From a virus: a stretch of DNA of 25,946 nt. The stretch spans positions 11,918 to 37,863 of IMG/VR virus record IMGVR_UViG_3300002514_000087; one strand, written 5' to 3'. The translations under genes were made by a program, and so were the position numbers. Positions 14,977-23,856 of this stretch are shown here, one piece after another (within the stretch, counting starts at the first letter, position 1; each line of letters begins with the position of its first letter). The notes under the pieces are model-generated. The model did not search any database. It was not told where the DNA came from and saw nothing but the letters and a program-made list of their open reading frames with translations.

Positions 14977-15519
14977 TTATGAGCCGTTGCTAAATTGCTC
15001 GGTAGTCCCTCCATCACTTGAGCATGTTGCCCAGTCGTAACGGAAAGTAATGTCAATTGTTCTTAGGTCATCGTTGTCGTATGCAAGATCGGAGAAAGAC
15101 ACAGATTTAATAAAAGCGTTTTTCAAAGTCCATTGTTCAACCGAATTGCCTTCGGCATCTATAATGTCAACAACTACAGAACCCAATGCGCCATGAGAAG
15201 CCGGACGACTGATTGTGTCATATTCAGCCTCATTCTTAACTTTATAACCAGATCCAATAATAATCTGGTTGGTTTCCTCTACCGCATTGATTGGTGAAAT
15301 AGGATCAACTAAAGTCATGGAAGAATCTCCCCATGTTAACCGTCCTGGGAAATAATATTTATTATCCAAATAATCATGAGCAGTTTCTGAGATTTCATAT
15401 GAAGGTGTCTTAAAACCTTTTGCCCACCAAATTACTGAACCTCCGTTCATTCCCTGAATGAGAACCTTAAAACGATAGTTTCGTTTCGGTGCTGCGGATG
15501 ACTGATTCCAAAATGCCAT
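14977..15519 (-). CDS. Tail tube protein, first paralogue (gp19-like), 180 aa
   Basis: It starts MAFWNQSSAAPKRNYRFKV and shows the phage tube pattern: a WWAKGFKTPSYEI strand pair, LTWGDSSMTLVDP, EQWTLKNAFIKSVSF and DDLRTIDITFRYDWA near the end. Length fits T4 gp19 (163 aa). The gene follows the sheath gene, as in T4, and has a better ribosome site (AGGAG, 9 nt from ATG) than the second copy. It is probably the main tube subunit, forming the inner tube through which DNA passes. The C-terminal 15 residues (SSDGGTTEQFSNGS) are an extra, flexible tail not shared with its paralogue. Confidence 0.88.
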   Translation of the reverse strand: MAFWNQSSAAPKRNYRFKVLIQGMNGGSVIWWAKGFKTPSYEISETAHDYLDNKYYFPGRLTWGDSSMTLVDPISPINAVEETNQIIIGSGYKVKNEAEYDTISRPASHGALGSVVVDIIDAEGNSVEQWTLKNAFIKSVSFSDLAYDNDDLRTIDITFRYDWATCSSDGGTTEQFSNGS

Positions 15520-15556
15520 TATTAAATACTCCTGTTTTTCTAATTAGTTAATTTTA

Positions 15557-18500
15557 TTAAAATTCTACACCACTACGTGTAATGATGAAATCAACAGCAA
15601 TAAATTCTATTGATCTTGCTGGCTTTACATAAACCTTGGCATAAAGAATGTTGCGGTCTATTAAGTCAGGGGTGGTGGTGGTTTCATCCAGCACCAATTT
15701 GTATTCTACGATTCCCAATTCTGCTTGAATTTCAGAGAGAACTGTTTCAGCTCTACTCTTGAACCTTAACCAAGTTGCTTGCACATTTTGATCAAAGAGA
15801 ATAGTGTCTGCAATTTCGCCAATTTTTCTCTTAAGATAAATCATCATTCTTCGAACGTTAATTCGGTCGAGAGCTGACGGTGTCTGTTGAAGTGTTTTTT
15901 GGCCAAACACTACGGTGTCACCAGTTGCTGGGAATCTAGCAATTGGGTTGATATTCGATTCATAAAGAACATCTCTATCATCTTTTGTAAGATGCATTGT
16001 GGTTCCGACTACCATAGGACCAGTAGATCCTCCGAGTCTTGAAAGTCCACCGCGATTGAACCCGGCGGGTGCAAACCATGGCTGCGATTGTGCTTCGGAT
16101 TGAGCTATTGCTCCAATTCCTGCCAATGAAGGTGGTGCTTTAAGGATAGTTCCATTTCCACTTAAAGTATCTTTAATGCGAACATTAGGGAAATAAGTGC
16201 ATGCATAAGAACTATCAATCAGATAATTTGTATTCATTTGAGTTGTTAAAGTATTGATATTGGCTGATTGTTCAGTTCCTCCGTTATCAGTTTTTGGTTG
16301 AAAGATTCCTTTTATGTCAACAACTGCAAGGGCATCCCCGCGTGTAGTTGCCATATCAGCAATCTTAGTTACCAAAGCACTTTTAAGAAGACCTGGTTTT
16401 GCAACCAAATCAAATTGAACTTGTTCTGGGTCGCTGACCATTTCTATGGCCTGCTCAACAGAGTAATAAGGATATTGAGTAGTTCCTGCGTCCAAACGAT
16501 CATTACTAAATGGATCGGCATATCTTACATCAACACCATCTGCGCCACCGAAGAACGGTGCGGCAAATTGTTTAATCTTTTTACCATCGACCAAACCATT
16601 AGCTCCGTCGAGACCATATCTCTTAGCAATACTCCAGGTCGGAGTGCTTAGTTCATAAGAACCAGAATTCCAGTAATAAGTTGTGGCACCTGCAGAACTC
16701 GAAACTATATCTTCCAAGGTGAAAACAAATGATGCGTTTGCAAACGCAGCACCTTCTGCGAGATCCGGATCAATGTTATAGCGTCTTCTTGCGATATCTG
16801 CAAAACTTTGATCATTAACAAGACTTGTTGATTTAACATGGCGCAAGCCAAAGTTAGCTGTTGCAGGGTAGTCTTGACTTCCCAGTTTAGAATTTTGTGT
16901 AGTCATTCCAAACTTTGGCCATTCAATTGATGCTGTTAAGTGAGCATGAGTACCCGGGCTGTCGGCAGTGGGCCAACCGGCAATCATAGGAGAGTCATCT
17001 GCTGCTCCGTGATTCAGATTGTTACCTAAAGCAATAGACGAAGAACCGTGAATCCAAGAAGAACCAGAGGTTGCAGACAACACAGTGTCACTCTCTAAAG
17101 TAACTGTGGTCGGCCTGACTGGTCCTAGGAATCCCATTGGAACATCCGATGGAACAATGCTTGAATTCGTTGCCATCTCAATTCTAACAAAATCAGATAT
17201 GTTAGGATAAAGTCCACTTAGAATGTATTTCTCTTCAGAGGGACTCCAGCTTTCTGAAATGTCTCCGATTCTCTTAACAATATAATTCTCACTATCTGGG
17301 TCCAAAGTTAAGTTAGTGAAAGATTCAACAGTTGTGTCATTGAGAACCGTTCCACCTCTTTTAACAATTTCCAAACTAAAAGTAGCTCGTGGTTGTAATG
17401 CTGTTGCTAATCGAATATTTTTGATTCGGCAATAATAATTGTTTTGAAATTCCTCTCCGTCTTGCAAAGCAATCAAGCGGAATAAATACTTTTGCTCTGG
17501 TTTAGCTCCGATGAACCATCCAGATTTGGCTGCTGTTAATTCTTGGCGGAAATTATCATAATTTGCAAGTCCCGTGACGCCAAGTCCAGCGATAAAAAAG
17601 TAAGAAGATGCTGCTGCACCATTTCCCGAAAGACGATCAACATTAACGTCAAAGGTTTCTCCTAGGAAATATGAAACATCAGTCTCACCATAATTTGTGT
17701 TATTAAAGAATTTAGTTGGGTCTGTGTTAAGAACATTGCGAATGTAATTTCCATTACTATAATCAGTAAAGTTAACATCGAAGTAATCAACAGCTGTAGC
17801 AGAACTACTTAAGCCCAATTTAACTCCATAAGAGGCAGCGTTTCCGCCCATCAATGTACTCGCACTCAAACTTGTGGTTGCTGCAGATGCAGAGACCCAT
17901 GATCCGGACACACCAAAAGCAGATCCAGAAGAGTAGAGAATTGCTGCGAGAGTTCCTGTAACAGCGGCCAAGGTGTCTTCACCACCTGAGAGCGTTGCTG
18001 CAGCAAGAGTAAAATTACCCGGTGCAGACGTAGCCAGAGCTATTGTGTTACCAATAGACCCTGCGGTATTAGCAGTAAGAGTGATCGCATCAGTCGAGAC
18101 ATCCGCAGCAGTTAAGCCGTAAGCGAGCCCTTTAGCTGCAGCACTTCCAAAATCGATATCAACTCCTTCCGGTAATCCAGTTCCATATGAGACGTTTGCA
18201 TTTGCAACACCGGCCACCGCATCCGCGATTCGATCTCGAATTTCCTCAGCAGAAGATCCACCAGCGAGACTAACGGTGATGTCATTAACTGTACTGGCGC
18301 CGTAAACAGATGCTCTATTACCTGCGGCATTTGTGGCTACGATATACATTATAACAGACCCTACACCGCCTGCTCCAGCGGGGACATTAATGGTGATAGT
18401 GTCACCTGCTGTTGGAGTCGCACTGGCTACCGTAATAGCACTAGCAAGTGTCGCTGCAACTTGACCAGTTTCAGTTGATCCGGAAGGAACAATGAATAGA

Positions 18501-18943
18501 CCATAAGCAGCGGCATTGGATGGAACTCTAGTTGCCCCATAATCAATTTCATCTGCACCGGCAAGCCCAAAAGAACTTCCCATATACCAACCAGCAGCGT
18601 CATTTCCGGTAACTGCGTTGTCTTTGCTCTTTCCTAAGAGACGGACATACTTGACAGGTCCAACGCCTGCGGCTAAATAAGCTTGCGCTGCATAAGCAGC
18701 ATAGTTTGGAGCACCAGTGTTTCCTTGTCTCCAAGGGTCATCTTGTCTAACGCCGTCAATTGGGTTACCAAAGACTTCAACAAAATCATTGAGTGTTTTT
18801 ACTCTGATCGGCTTCATAGCAGGACCCGACCTTGCTCTTCCAATTAAAAGGATCCCTGGGTTTTCAGGTGTTTCTGGGACCTGTGATTCATCAATTTCTC
18901 TCAATTGAATTCCAGGCGAAAGAAAATCAAATTTTGTAGGCAT
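15557..18943 (-). CDS. Contractile tail sheath protein (gp18-like), 1128 aa
   Basis: The N-terminus (FLSPGIQLREIDES, then GILLIGRARSGPA) and the C-terminal 260 residues (GFNRGGLSRL, VVFGQKTLQQTPSALDRINVRR, YLKRKIGEIADTILFDQN, AKVYVKPARSIEFIAVDF) are characteristic of sheath proteins. Sheath contraction drives the tube through the host envelope. At 1128 residues it is much longer than T4 gp18 (659 aa). The excess includes an Ala/Gly/Ser/Thr-rich insert at about residues 130-380 containing DTITINVPAG, DITVSLAGG and DAITLTANTAGSIGNTIAL, which reads like beta-sandwich surface domains. GAAGGAG lies 8 nt before the ATG, and a putative late promoter lies 34 nt upstream. It begins the sheath-tube-tube-gp26 unit. 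Confidence 0.92.
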   Translation of the reverse strand: MPTKFDFLSPGIQLREIDESQVPETPENPGILLIGRARSGPAMKPIRVKTLNDFVEVFGNPIDGVRQDDPWRQGNTGAPNYAAYAAQAYLAAGVGPVKYVRLLGKSKDNAVTGNDAAGWYMGSSFGLAGADEIDYGATRVPSNAAAYGLFIVPSGSTETGQVAATLASAITVASATPTAGDTITINVPAGAGGVGSVIMYIVATNAAGNRASVYGASTVNDITVSLAGGSSAEEIRDRIADAVAGVANANVSYGTGLPEGVDIDFGSAAAKGLAYGLTAADVSTDAITLTANTAGSIGNTIALATSAPGNFTLAAATLSGGEDTLAAVTGTLAAILYSSGSAFGVSGSWVSASAATTSLSASTLMGGNAASYGVKLGLSSSATAVDYFDVNFTDYSNGNYIRNVLNTDPTKFFNNTNYGETDVSYFLGETFDVNVDRLSGNGAAASSYFFIAGLGVTGLANYDNFRQELTAAKSGWFIGAKPEQKYLFRLIALQDGEEFQNNYYCRIKNIRLATALQPRATFSLEIVKRGGTVLNDTTVESFTNLTLDPDSENYIVKRIGDISESWSPSEEKYILSGLYPNISDFVRIEMATNSSIVPSDVPMGFLGPVRPTTVTLESDTVLSATSGSSWIHGSSSIALGNNLNHGAADDSPMIAGWPTADSPGTHAHLTASIEWPKFGMTTQNSKLGSQDYPATANFGLRHVKSTSLVNDQSFADIARRRYNIDPDLAEGAAFANASFVFTLEDIVSSSAGATTYYWNSGSYELSTPTWSIAKRYGLDGANGLVDGKKIKQFAAPFFGGADGVDVRYADPFSNDRLDAGTTQYPYYSVEQAIEMVSDPEQVQFDLVAKPGLLKSALVTKIADMATTRGDALAVVDIKGIFQPKTDNGGTEQSANINTLTTQMNTNYLIDSSYACTYFPNVRIKDTLSGNGTILKAPPSLAGIGAIAQSEAQSQPWFAPAGFNRGGLSRLGGSTGPMVVGTTMHLTKDDRDVLYESNINPIARFPATGDTVVFGQKTLQQTPSALDRINVRRMMIYLKRKIGEIADTILFDQNVQATWLRFKSRAETVLSEIQAELGIVEYKLVLDETTTTPDLIDRNILYAKVYVKPARSIEFIAVDFIITRSGVEF

Positions 18944-18977
18944 TAATCATACTCCTTCAATACGTTATTATTCCTAG

Positions 18978-18985
18978 TAAATAGT
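18978..18985 (-). promoter_or_regulatory. Putative late promoter L2 (ACTATTTA)
   Basis: ACTATTTA followed by CTAGG, 34 nt before the sheath start codon and in the 59-nt gap after the gp15-like gene. No -35-like box is present at a proper distance. Confidence 0.5.
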
Positions 18986-19002
18986 TTAATAAAATGTGAA
19001 AG

Positions 19003-19854
19003 TCAAAATTCTCGATATTTACCATCATCTCCTGGGATATTTTTTGCCCAAGGCCGCTTATCCCCTACAATTACCCGTTCTCTTGAAATCTTGACGTCTA
19101 CGGCGTTTTGTTTGCGGATAATTGTAGGCTCTGTGAGGTTTGTTCCATCTCCCGTTAGGAAACCAAGCACTTTAAAGGTTACTTTGGCAGTAAACTCCCT
19201 CTCTTCTGTTCCCAAATTGCTAGCATTGCTACTCAAAGCATAGTCATCTTGAATAAATGCCTCGTATTTGTATCCGTCATGTTCAATCAATGAAACATTT
19301 TTTTGATCTACAATCATTGCGGGGATAATATCATTCATTTGCTGTTGATATTCTGTTCGGATATAGACCTCAAACATACAGGTGACATAGGTGGGCTTGG
19401 GAATCAACAAAGTTTCGTAGACGACTTTGTTGTTGGGAAACTTACGGTTTCTCCTTGTTGGGTCGCCTTTGCTTCGTTTGTTTTCATCGGAATTTGCAAA
19501 GTTTTGTGTTTTGTCTTGTTTGATGATGCGAGTGATCGCCACTCTGCCGCCTTCAGCAGAATTATCACCAGGAAAATAAGATTGATATGAGCCCTTAAAA
19601 TTATCATCGCGAGAAACACCAGATCTTGTGACTGTAATCAGAGGCAATCGTAGCTTTCCCACCTTGTCTCTAAGTTCTTTATTGTTCTTAATCTGGTATG
19701 GTCTTTCAGTCCCTAGCCAGATAACAGGAATTTTTTTCCTTCCTTGGTTGGTGAAAGTGTGAGGATTTAGGACCTCATCTACAAATTTAAAAACTGCTGT
19801 ATCTATGGTTTCTAGTGTCGAAGGGACAAAAGGTACGATTTCTTCACTCGGCAT
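19003..19854 (-). CDS. Tail completion/sheath stabiliser protein (gp15-like), 283 aa
   Basis: The pattern fits T4 gp15, which caps the sheath and joins tail to head. KKIPVIWLGTERPYQIKN and RLPLITVTRSGVSRDD parallel the KFIRVPITYASKEHF and LPRINLHL region of gp15. PKPTYVTCMFEVYIRTEY and NDIIPAMI parallel its PIKMIYELSIFTRYEDD and EQILPYF. REFTAKVTFKVLGFL parallels RRIEWSLTFEVNGWM. Length is close to gp15 (272 aa). It overlaps the gp14-like gene by 11 nt and has GGGAGG 9 nt before the ATG. It is followed by the sheath gene; in T4 the terminase genes 16 and 17 lie between, and they are absent here. Confidence 0.75.
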   Translation of the reverse strand: MPSEEIVPFVPSTLETIDTAVFKFVDEVLNPHTFTNQGRKKIPVIWLGTERPYQIKNNKELRDKVGKLRLPLITVTRSGVSRDDNFKGSYQSYFPGDNSAEGGRVAITRIIKQDKTQNFANSDENKRSKGDPTRRNRKFPNNKVVYETLLIPKPTYVTCMFEVYIRTEYQQQMNDIIPAMIVDQKNVSLIEHDGYKYEAFIQDDYALSSNASNLGTEEREFTAKVTFKVLGFLTGDGTNLTEPTIIRKQNAVDVKISRERVIVGDKRPWAKNIPGDDGKYREF

Positions 19855-20329
19855 TGAATAGGCCCTCCCTGGCTCTTATACATTCTGCTTGAATTTCAAA
19901 CCGAGATTCTGGTTGGCCAAAGAGAAGTTTTGGTTCGATCAGTTTAACGATTTCATAATAAATCTCGCCAAAACGAACAAAATCTCCCTCTCTAACAAAT
20001 AGGTTTTGATCTTCTGTCAAGCGTCTTTTGTGAAAATTAATTTTAATTTTAGTTGCTTTATCGATAGCAAAATTGTCCATGTCTGAGGTTTCAACTCCTT
20101 GGTAATCTACCAAGGCGTAGACTCTAATGGGATGCAGGAAAGTCTTTTCTAAGGCCTCTCCATAAAGAGGATGGTAGTTTGTGTGCTCAATGTTGATGGC
20201 AAAATAGAGAACTTGTTGCCCGACGACGCGTTCGATGATTTCATCGTTAACTTGTTTTACAAGATTCTTTTCTTTCTCCCCGAGGAACATTGGCGGAGGA
20301 GGTTGCGTTGGTCGTGTCCATTTGCCCAT
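19844..20329 (-). CDS. Neck protein (gp14-like), 161 aa
   Basis: After a proline-rich start (TRPTQPPPPMFLGEKEKN) the protein has NDEIIERVVGQQVLYFAINIE, HPLYGEALEK, YALVDYQGVET and REGDFVRFGEIYYEIVKL. These fit the general layout of T4-type gp14, a head-tail neck protein with an N-terminal helix and a C-terminal beta domain, although it is shorter than T4 gp14 (256 aa). It lies between the gp13-like and gp15-like genes, matching the T4 order 13-14-15. The ribosome site is weak (GGGG, 7 nt from ATG) and the gene begins 4 nt after the preceding stop codon, so it may rely on translation of that gene. The call is mainly positional with weak motif support. Confidence 0.65.
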   Translation of the reverse strand: MGKWTRPTQPPPPMFLGEKEKNLVKQVNDEIIERVVGQQVLYFAINIEHTNYHPLYGEALEKTFLHPIRVYALVDYQGVETSDMDNFAIDKATKIKINFHKRRLTEDQNLFVREGDFVRFGEIYYEIVKLIEPKLLFGQPESRFEIQAECIRAREGLFNAE

Positions 20330-20333
20330 TTAT

Positions 20334-21593
20334 TTACCCCACAAAGATTTTTAGCGGTGTTTTGGAAACAATGGCATCAGTGTTATCAACCATACCCTTG
20401 TCGGTCTCCGCTAATTTAGCATATAGAGTTTCATCTAGTTGTTTGTTTAATTCTTCCCTGAGTGTAGTTTGCTCAGTTGCTGCTTGAGACAGCAATTCAG
20501 TAGCATTTAACGATACATTATCTCCCGGGATCGGAACAGAGTTCCCAAACTTACCTCTAATTTGACCCAAGGTCTCTTTCGAAAGTGCCAAAGAAAATTT
20601 CCGAATCCATTGTTGCCCCATGGAGTTGATATTATTAAATGGAATATTTTCGAAAGGTAAAGAATTCATATTATTAATTCCGTCTATTCCTTCGTCAAAA
20701 GAACCAGTAGCATAGGGGTCGTTATCCGCGATGCTAAATCTAAACCAATAAGTCGCTGGTGAAACTTCACTAGGGGTTGGAAACAATCGAAGTTTGTTAT
20801 CAATTATTTCGTAACTGTAATGTGAAATACGAGTATAAAGATTGTCTTCATACATAATTGCTTGTAATTTATTTTGCCATGTAGGGATCACTTGCCACTG
20901 TGAGTCATCGGCATATTGTCCATAAGTATTATAATTACCTACAACATTGAGGCCTCCGTAATATCCATAAAATCTCCACATAGCGTAAGGAGTTGTAAAA
21001 TAAACCTGACGAATTTTGATCCTAGGGGCCAATGCTTTGGTATCATTTACAAGACTAGCATAAGGTACTCCGCCTGCTGCGGCTGATGCACTGACTATCT
21101 CTTGTAAATCATAATCTTGTTGATCGGTTACTCTCGTAAATGAAGCTGAATAGATAGGGGTAGTCCCTCCAACTACTGCTTCTGTGGAAAACTTATCAGC
21201 AACCCGAAACGCATAGTCAAACAAAAACTTAGGATATTTCATTGATTTACTGTCGGTCCCACTAACGGTCCCTTTGTGGTCAAAAGAGCCTGTATCGCCC
21301 CCTAAGGCGCTTCCTAAGGCATTTCTGGCCTGGTGGAGATTAACGATATAAGAATATTCTAGCACTGCTTCTTCATAGTGGTTATAGACATTCGAGGCTT
21401 TCATCTCTATGTCCAAAACGTCTCCACCCAATCTCTGATAGGTATAGGCAACTTGCGCAGCGGCCCCAGACAAGAACGCATTCGACGAATAAAAGCCAAT
21501 CGCTAGCGAGTTGACTACGTTTGCTTCAGAGCCACTTGCAGGCAGTGTAATTGCCGATACTGTCGACGATGGGGTTAAACTTGGAAAAGCCAT
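20334..21593 (-). CDS. Neck protein (gp13-like), 419 aa
   Basis: The C-terminal third carries IRKFSLALSKETLGQIRGKF, then SVPIPGDNVSLNATELLSQA and a helical TTLREELNKQLDE, the pattern I associate with T4-type gp13 neck proteins (LALAKE-LG-IR-K, PIPG, long helix). The central region is beta-rich with many Tyr and Trp (IRQVYFTTPYAMWRFYGYYGG). It is longer than T4 gp13 (309 aa). GGAGG lies 8 nt before the ATG. A second ATG 4 nt further upstream is out of frame. It is the first gene of the neck unit, preceded by a terminator (21635-21664) and a putative late promoter (21615-21622). Confidence 0.75.
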   Translation of the reverse strand: MAFPSLTPSSTVSAITLPASGSEANVVNSLAIGFYSSNAFLSGAAAQVAYTYQRLGGDVLDIEMKASNVYNHYEEAVLEYSYIVNLHQARNALGSALGGDTGSFDHKGTVSGTDSKSMKYPKFLFDYAFRVADKFSTEAVVGGTTPIYSASFTRVTDQQDYDLQEIVSASAAAGGVPYASLVNDTKALAPRIKIRQVYFTTPYAMWRFYGYYGGLNVVGNYNTYGQYADDSQWQVIPTWQNKLQAIMYEDNLYTRISHYSYEIIDNKLRLFPTPSEVSPATYWFRFSIADNDPYATGSFDEGIDGINNMNSLPFENIPFNNINSMGQQWIRKFSLALSKETLGQIRGKFGNSVPIPGDNVSLNATELLSQAATEQTTLREELNKQLDETLYAKLAETDKGMVDNTDAIVSKTPLKIFVG

Positions 21594-21614
21594 TCATTAT
21601 TCCTCCGCTCTTTG

Positions 21615-21622
21615 TAAATAGT
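21615..21622 (-). promoter_or_regulatory. Putative late promoter L3 (ACTATTTA)
   Basis: ACTATTTA followed by CAAAG, 21 nt before the gp13-like start codon and just downstream of a terminator. A 10-bp palindrome, TACTATAGTA (21624-21633), lies directly upstream of it. Confidence 0.55.
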
Positions 21623-21634
21623 TTACTATAGTAG

Positions 21635-21664
21635 AAACCCCCGAGCTTTTTTGCTCAAGGGTTT
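21635..21664 (-). terminator. Intrinsic terminator after the H1-like gene
   Basis: On the minus strand CCCTTGAGC pairs with GCTCGGGGG across an AAAAAA loop (nine pairs, two of them G-U), extended by AAA/TTT, and TTTCTACT follows. The U tract is short, so termination may be partial. It lies 16 nt after the H1-like stop codon. Confidence 0.7.
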
Positions 21665-21680
21665 GTACCACTTTACATGA

Positions 21681-21956
21681 TCATTTGGAGGAGTTGGTTT
21701 TTTTGCGTCTAGGAGTTGTTTTGGGTTTAGCTTTCTTGGCCGGAGCTTTTTTCTTCTTAGGGGCGACCTCTTTTGAGTTTACCGCAGCTTCGACTTTTTC
21801 TTCAATCGGTGTCGCTTCAACAGCAGGCTCTGCCTTAGTCGCCTGCTTAAGTTGTTCTTGCATTACAGAGTTTTCTATTTGCACCTTAGGGTTAATAGCA
21901 GCTTGGCGCTTTGCTCGCTTTAAAGCTAATTTAATACGTTTCTTTTTAATACCCAT
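21681..21956 (-). CDS. Lysine/alanine/proline-rich histone-H1-like protein, 91 aa
   Basis: Residues 3-18 are strongly basic (IKKKRIKLALKRAKRQ); residues 41-65 are Ala/Glu/Val-rich; and residues 66-91 are a Lys/Ala/Pro/Arg tail (PKKKKAPAKKAKPK and RRKK) like the C-terminal tails of histone H1 and bacterial H1-like proteins. It is likely to bind DNA or another acidic partner by charge. It lies alone between the capsid and neck genes with its own candidate late promoter and terminator, and AAGGAG before the ATG, suggesting distinct dosage. An internal head protein packaged with DNA is a reasonable guess; a scaffold-binding role with the very acidic gp22-like protein is another. No family is recognised with confidence. 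Confidence 0.8.
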   Translation of the reverse strand: MGIKKKRIKLALKRAKRQAAINPKVQIENSVMQEQLKQATKAEPAVEATPIEEKVEAAVNSKEVAPKKKKAPAKKAKPKTTPRRKKTNSSK

Positions 21957-21977
21957 AGTTATCTCCTTAGACTTTTC

Positions 21978-21985
21978 TAAATAGT
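21978..21985 (-). promoter_or_regulatory. Putative late promoter L4 (ACTATTTA)
   Basis: ACTATTTA followed by GAAAAG, 21 nt before the H1-like start codon and 6 nt below the capsid-gene terminator's T tract. Confidence 0.55.
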
Positions 21986-21991
21986 GTCTAC

Positions 21992-22023
21992 AAAAAGAAA
22001 ACCCCCGATCCGAAGATCGAGGG
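21992..22023 (-). terminator. Strong intrinsic terminator after the major capsid gene
   Basis: On the minus strand CCCTCGATC (22023-22015) pairs over nine positions with GATCGGGGG (22010-22002), with one G-U pair, around a TTCG loop closed by C-G, the extra-stable UUCG tetraloop. TTTTCTTTTT follows directly. It lies 29 nt after the capsid stop codon. Confidence 0.92.
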
Positions 22024-22052
22024 CATCTTATGTGATCTTAATCAGCTAGTGA

Positions 22053-23834
22053 TTAGGAACCACCCTCACCCATAAGTCCACGAATGATAACAAGACCATA
22101 CATATCAGGACGAACCATCTTCTTCGCATAACGAGTCATCACACCTTTTCTAGGTACGAAGTCCTCTGGTCCGAAGATTGTTGGTGTAGTTTGTAGAGGC
22201 ACGTAAGGTGCATATACATAACCACTTTCAAGGAAAGAACTTCCTTTACGACCAACAAGAACGATGTTACGTGGGAAGTAAGGATCAACTACAACGTCGA
22301 ATTTGCGGTTCAAAGAACCAACCTTAACAGCACCGATTTCGCCTTTATCTGCATCAGCAGTAACATTAGCACGGAATCCAGCAGTGAATTCTAGAATGTT
22401 AGCAACTTCTGGAGAAACGATAACGAAATTAGCGCCACCACGAAGGGTCTTTCTGTGAATCTGAGCAGAAACATCATTGATTGTTTCAATGAGAGTCTCA
22501 TACCATTCAGAAACTGTACCGGTGAAGTCAGGGGCAACGGCTTGTGCACCAATTTCAACACCAGTTTCACGATTCAAGAAAAGACCTGGAGACCGAGACC
22601 AATAGTAAGTAGCAGCAGTTGCGCCGTTTACAAGGTCAGCAAGGATCTCACGATCGATTTCCAAAGCAATTTGCTCTGAAAGAATAGAAGTCAATTCTAC
22701 TTCAGCATCCAAGTTATGGAAAGCATTCAAGTCTTGACCCAATTCTGGAGTCCACTTGGCTTTCAACTTCTTGGTTAGCGCTGTAATAGCAACAGAATCT
22801 ACCTTGATGTCGATCTCTGGGATATCTTTATTGTCTTCAAGAGGCCAAGGAACTGTTCCCTGAATAGCCCCAAATGGAGTAGCGTTTTCAAACGCATCAA
22901 CACGAGGGTATTGAGAGTAAGCAAGAGTTGAATTAGCAACTGTTCGTGGGTTAACCCCAGCAGCGCTAGCATTAGATCCTGAAGCTCCGAAGACCACAAA
23001 CGTAACACTGTCACCAGCAGCATTCATAGAAGTCAAACGACGAATCAAATCGGCGCCGGGGACAGTGATACCAGTGATGGAACCAATAGTTCCGGTAATA
23101 GCAGAGATGTTTCTCTTGTCTAGACCAGGCAAGTAAGTATCACAAGCACAAGTAAAAGCAGCCCAACCGTAAGCGGTAGCGGTACCAGAAAGAGCCATGA
23201 TGTCCGGATCAGCCTTAAGATAAGTAAGCTCATCAGCAGCAACAGTAGCAATACCGCTGTTGTTAAAACAACCGGAAGCAACTTTAACAATCTGGGTGGT
23301 GGCATTACTACCAGTAGCAGCAGCATATGCATAACCGACCATGTCACGAGGACCGGAAAGGTTGCCTTTATAATCAGCGCCAACAATGTTAACACCACCA
23401 GTGATTTCAGCACCAACTTGGTCAGTACCGTAAATTGACTTACCAGCCAAGTTACCAAGACGACCGGTCACAGCTGTACCAGACTCTCCGATTTGGTTTC
23501 CAAAAGTGAAGTCAAGGAAGAAGATGAGGCCACTAGGTAGACTCATTGGTTGAACACTAACAAGATCGTTAGCGATCAGTCCGGCGAATACTCGACGAAC
23601 GATTGGGAAAGCAACAGCAGCGAAACCTTCAACGTTTCCACCTGACATAGTGCTTGCCTCGCGAAGAAGTTCCTTCGCTTGGTTTTCTAGCAATCTAGCC
23701 ATGTTGTGCTTGGCTTGATCTGTTTGAAGGCCTTCAAGTAGACCGGTCGATGACCATTTGTTAAGAAGAGCAGCCCCTTCTTTGGACATATCACGATTTA
23801 CAATACCTTCAGTTAATTTTTGTACAATAGACAT
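22053..23834 (-). CDS. Major capsid protein (gp23-like), 593 aa
   Basis: The protein matches T4-type gp23. Residues 45-60 (MARLLENQAKELLREA) lead into VEGFAAVAFPIVRRVFAGL, then ANDLVSVQPMSLPSGLIFFLDF, the most conserved region of the family, and the C-terminus has the P-domain-like FVVVDPYFPRN type sequence (here FDVVVDPYFPRNIVLVGRKG). It forms the head shell. LRE followed by AST at residues 57-62 fits the L-x-E cleavage rule of the T4 prohead protease and aligns in position with the T4 cleavage after Glu65, so the mature N-terminus may be Ala60. At 593 aa it is longer than T4 gp23 (521 aa). The ribosome site AAGGAGGT is near perfect, as expected for the most abundant virion protein. It follows the scaffold gene by 22 nt. 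Confidence 0.95.
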   Translation of the reverse strand: MSIVQKLTEGIVNRDMSKEGAALLNKWSSTGLLEGLQTDQAKHNMARLLENQAKELLREASTMSGGNVEGFAAVAFPIVRRVFAGLIANDLVSVQPMSLPSGLIFFLDFTFGNQIGESGTAVTGRLGNLAGKSIYGTDQVGAEITGGVNIVGADYKGNLSGPRDMVGYAYAAATGSNATTQIVKVASGCFNNSGIATVAADELTYLKADPDIMALSGTATAYGWAAFTCACDTYLPGLDKRNISAITGTIGSITGITVPGADLIRRLTSMNAAGDSVTFVVFGASGSNASAAGVNPRTVANSTLAYSQYPRVDAFENATPFGAIQGTVPWPLEDNKDIPEIDIKVDSVAITALTKKLKAKWTPELGQDLNAFHNLDAEVELTSILSEQIALEIDREILADLVNGATAATYYWSRSPGLFLNRETGVEIGAQAVAPDFTGTVSEWYETLIETINDVSAQIHRKTLRGGANFVIVSPEVANILEFTAGFRANVTADADKGEIGAVKVGSLNRKFDVVVDPYFPRNIVLVGRKGSSFLESGYVYAPYVPLQTTPTIFGPEDFVPRKGVMTRYAKKMVRPDMYGLVIIRGLMGEGGS

Positions 23835-23856
23835 TTTATTAACCTCCTTATAATTG

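Noticed and set aside
23120-23458. Leucine-rich minus-strand frame inside the capsid gene, resembling a membrane protein.
   Set aside because: It is an out-of-frame shadow of the gp23-like gene, whose reading frame is certain.
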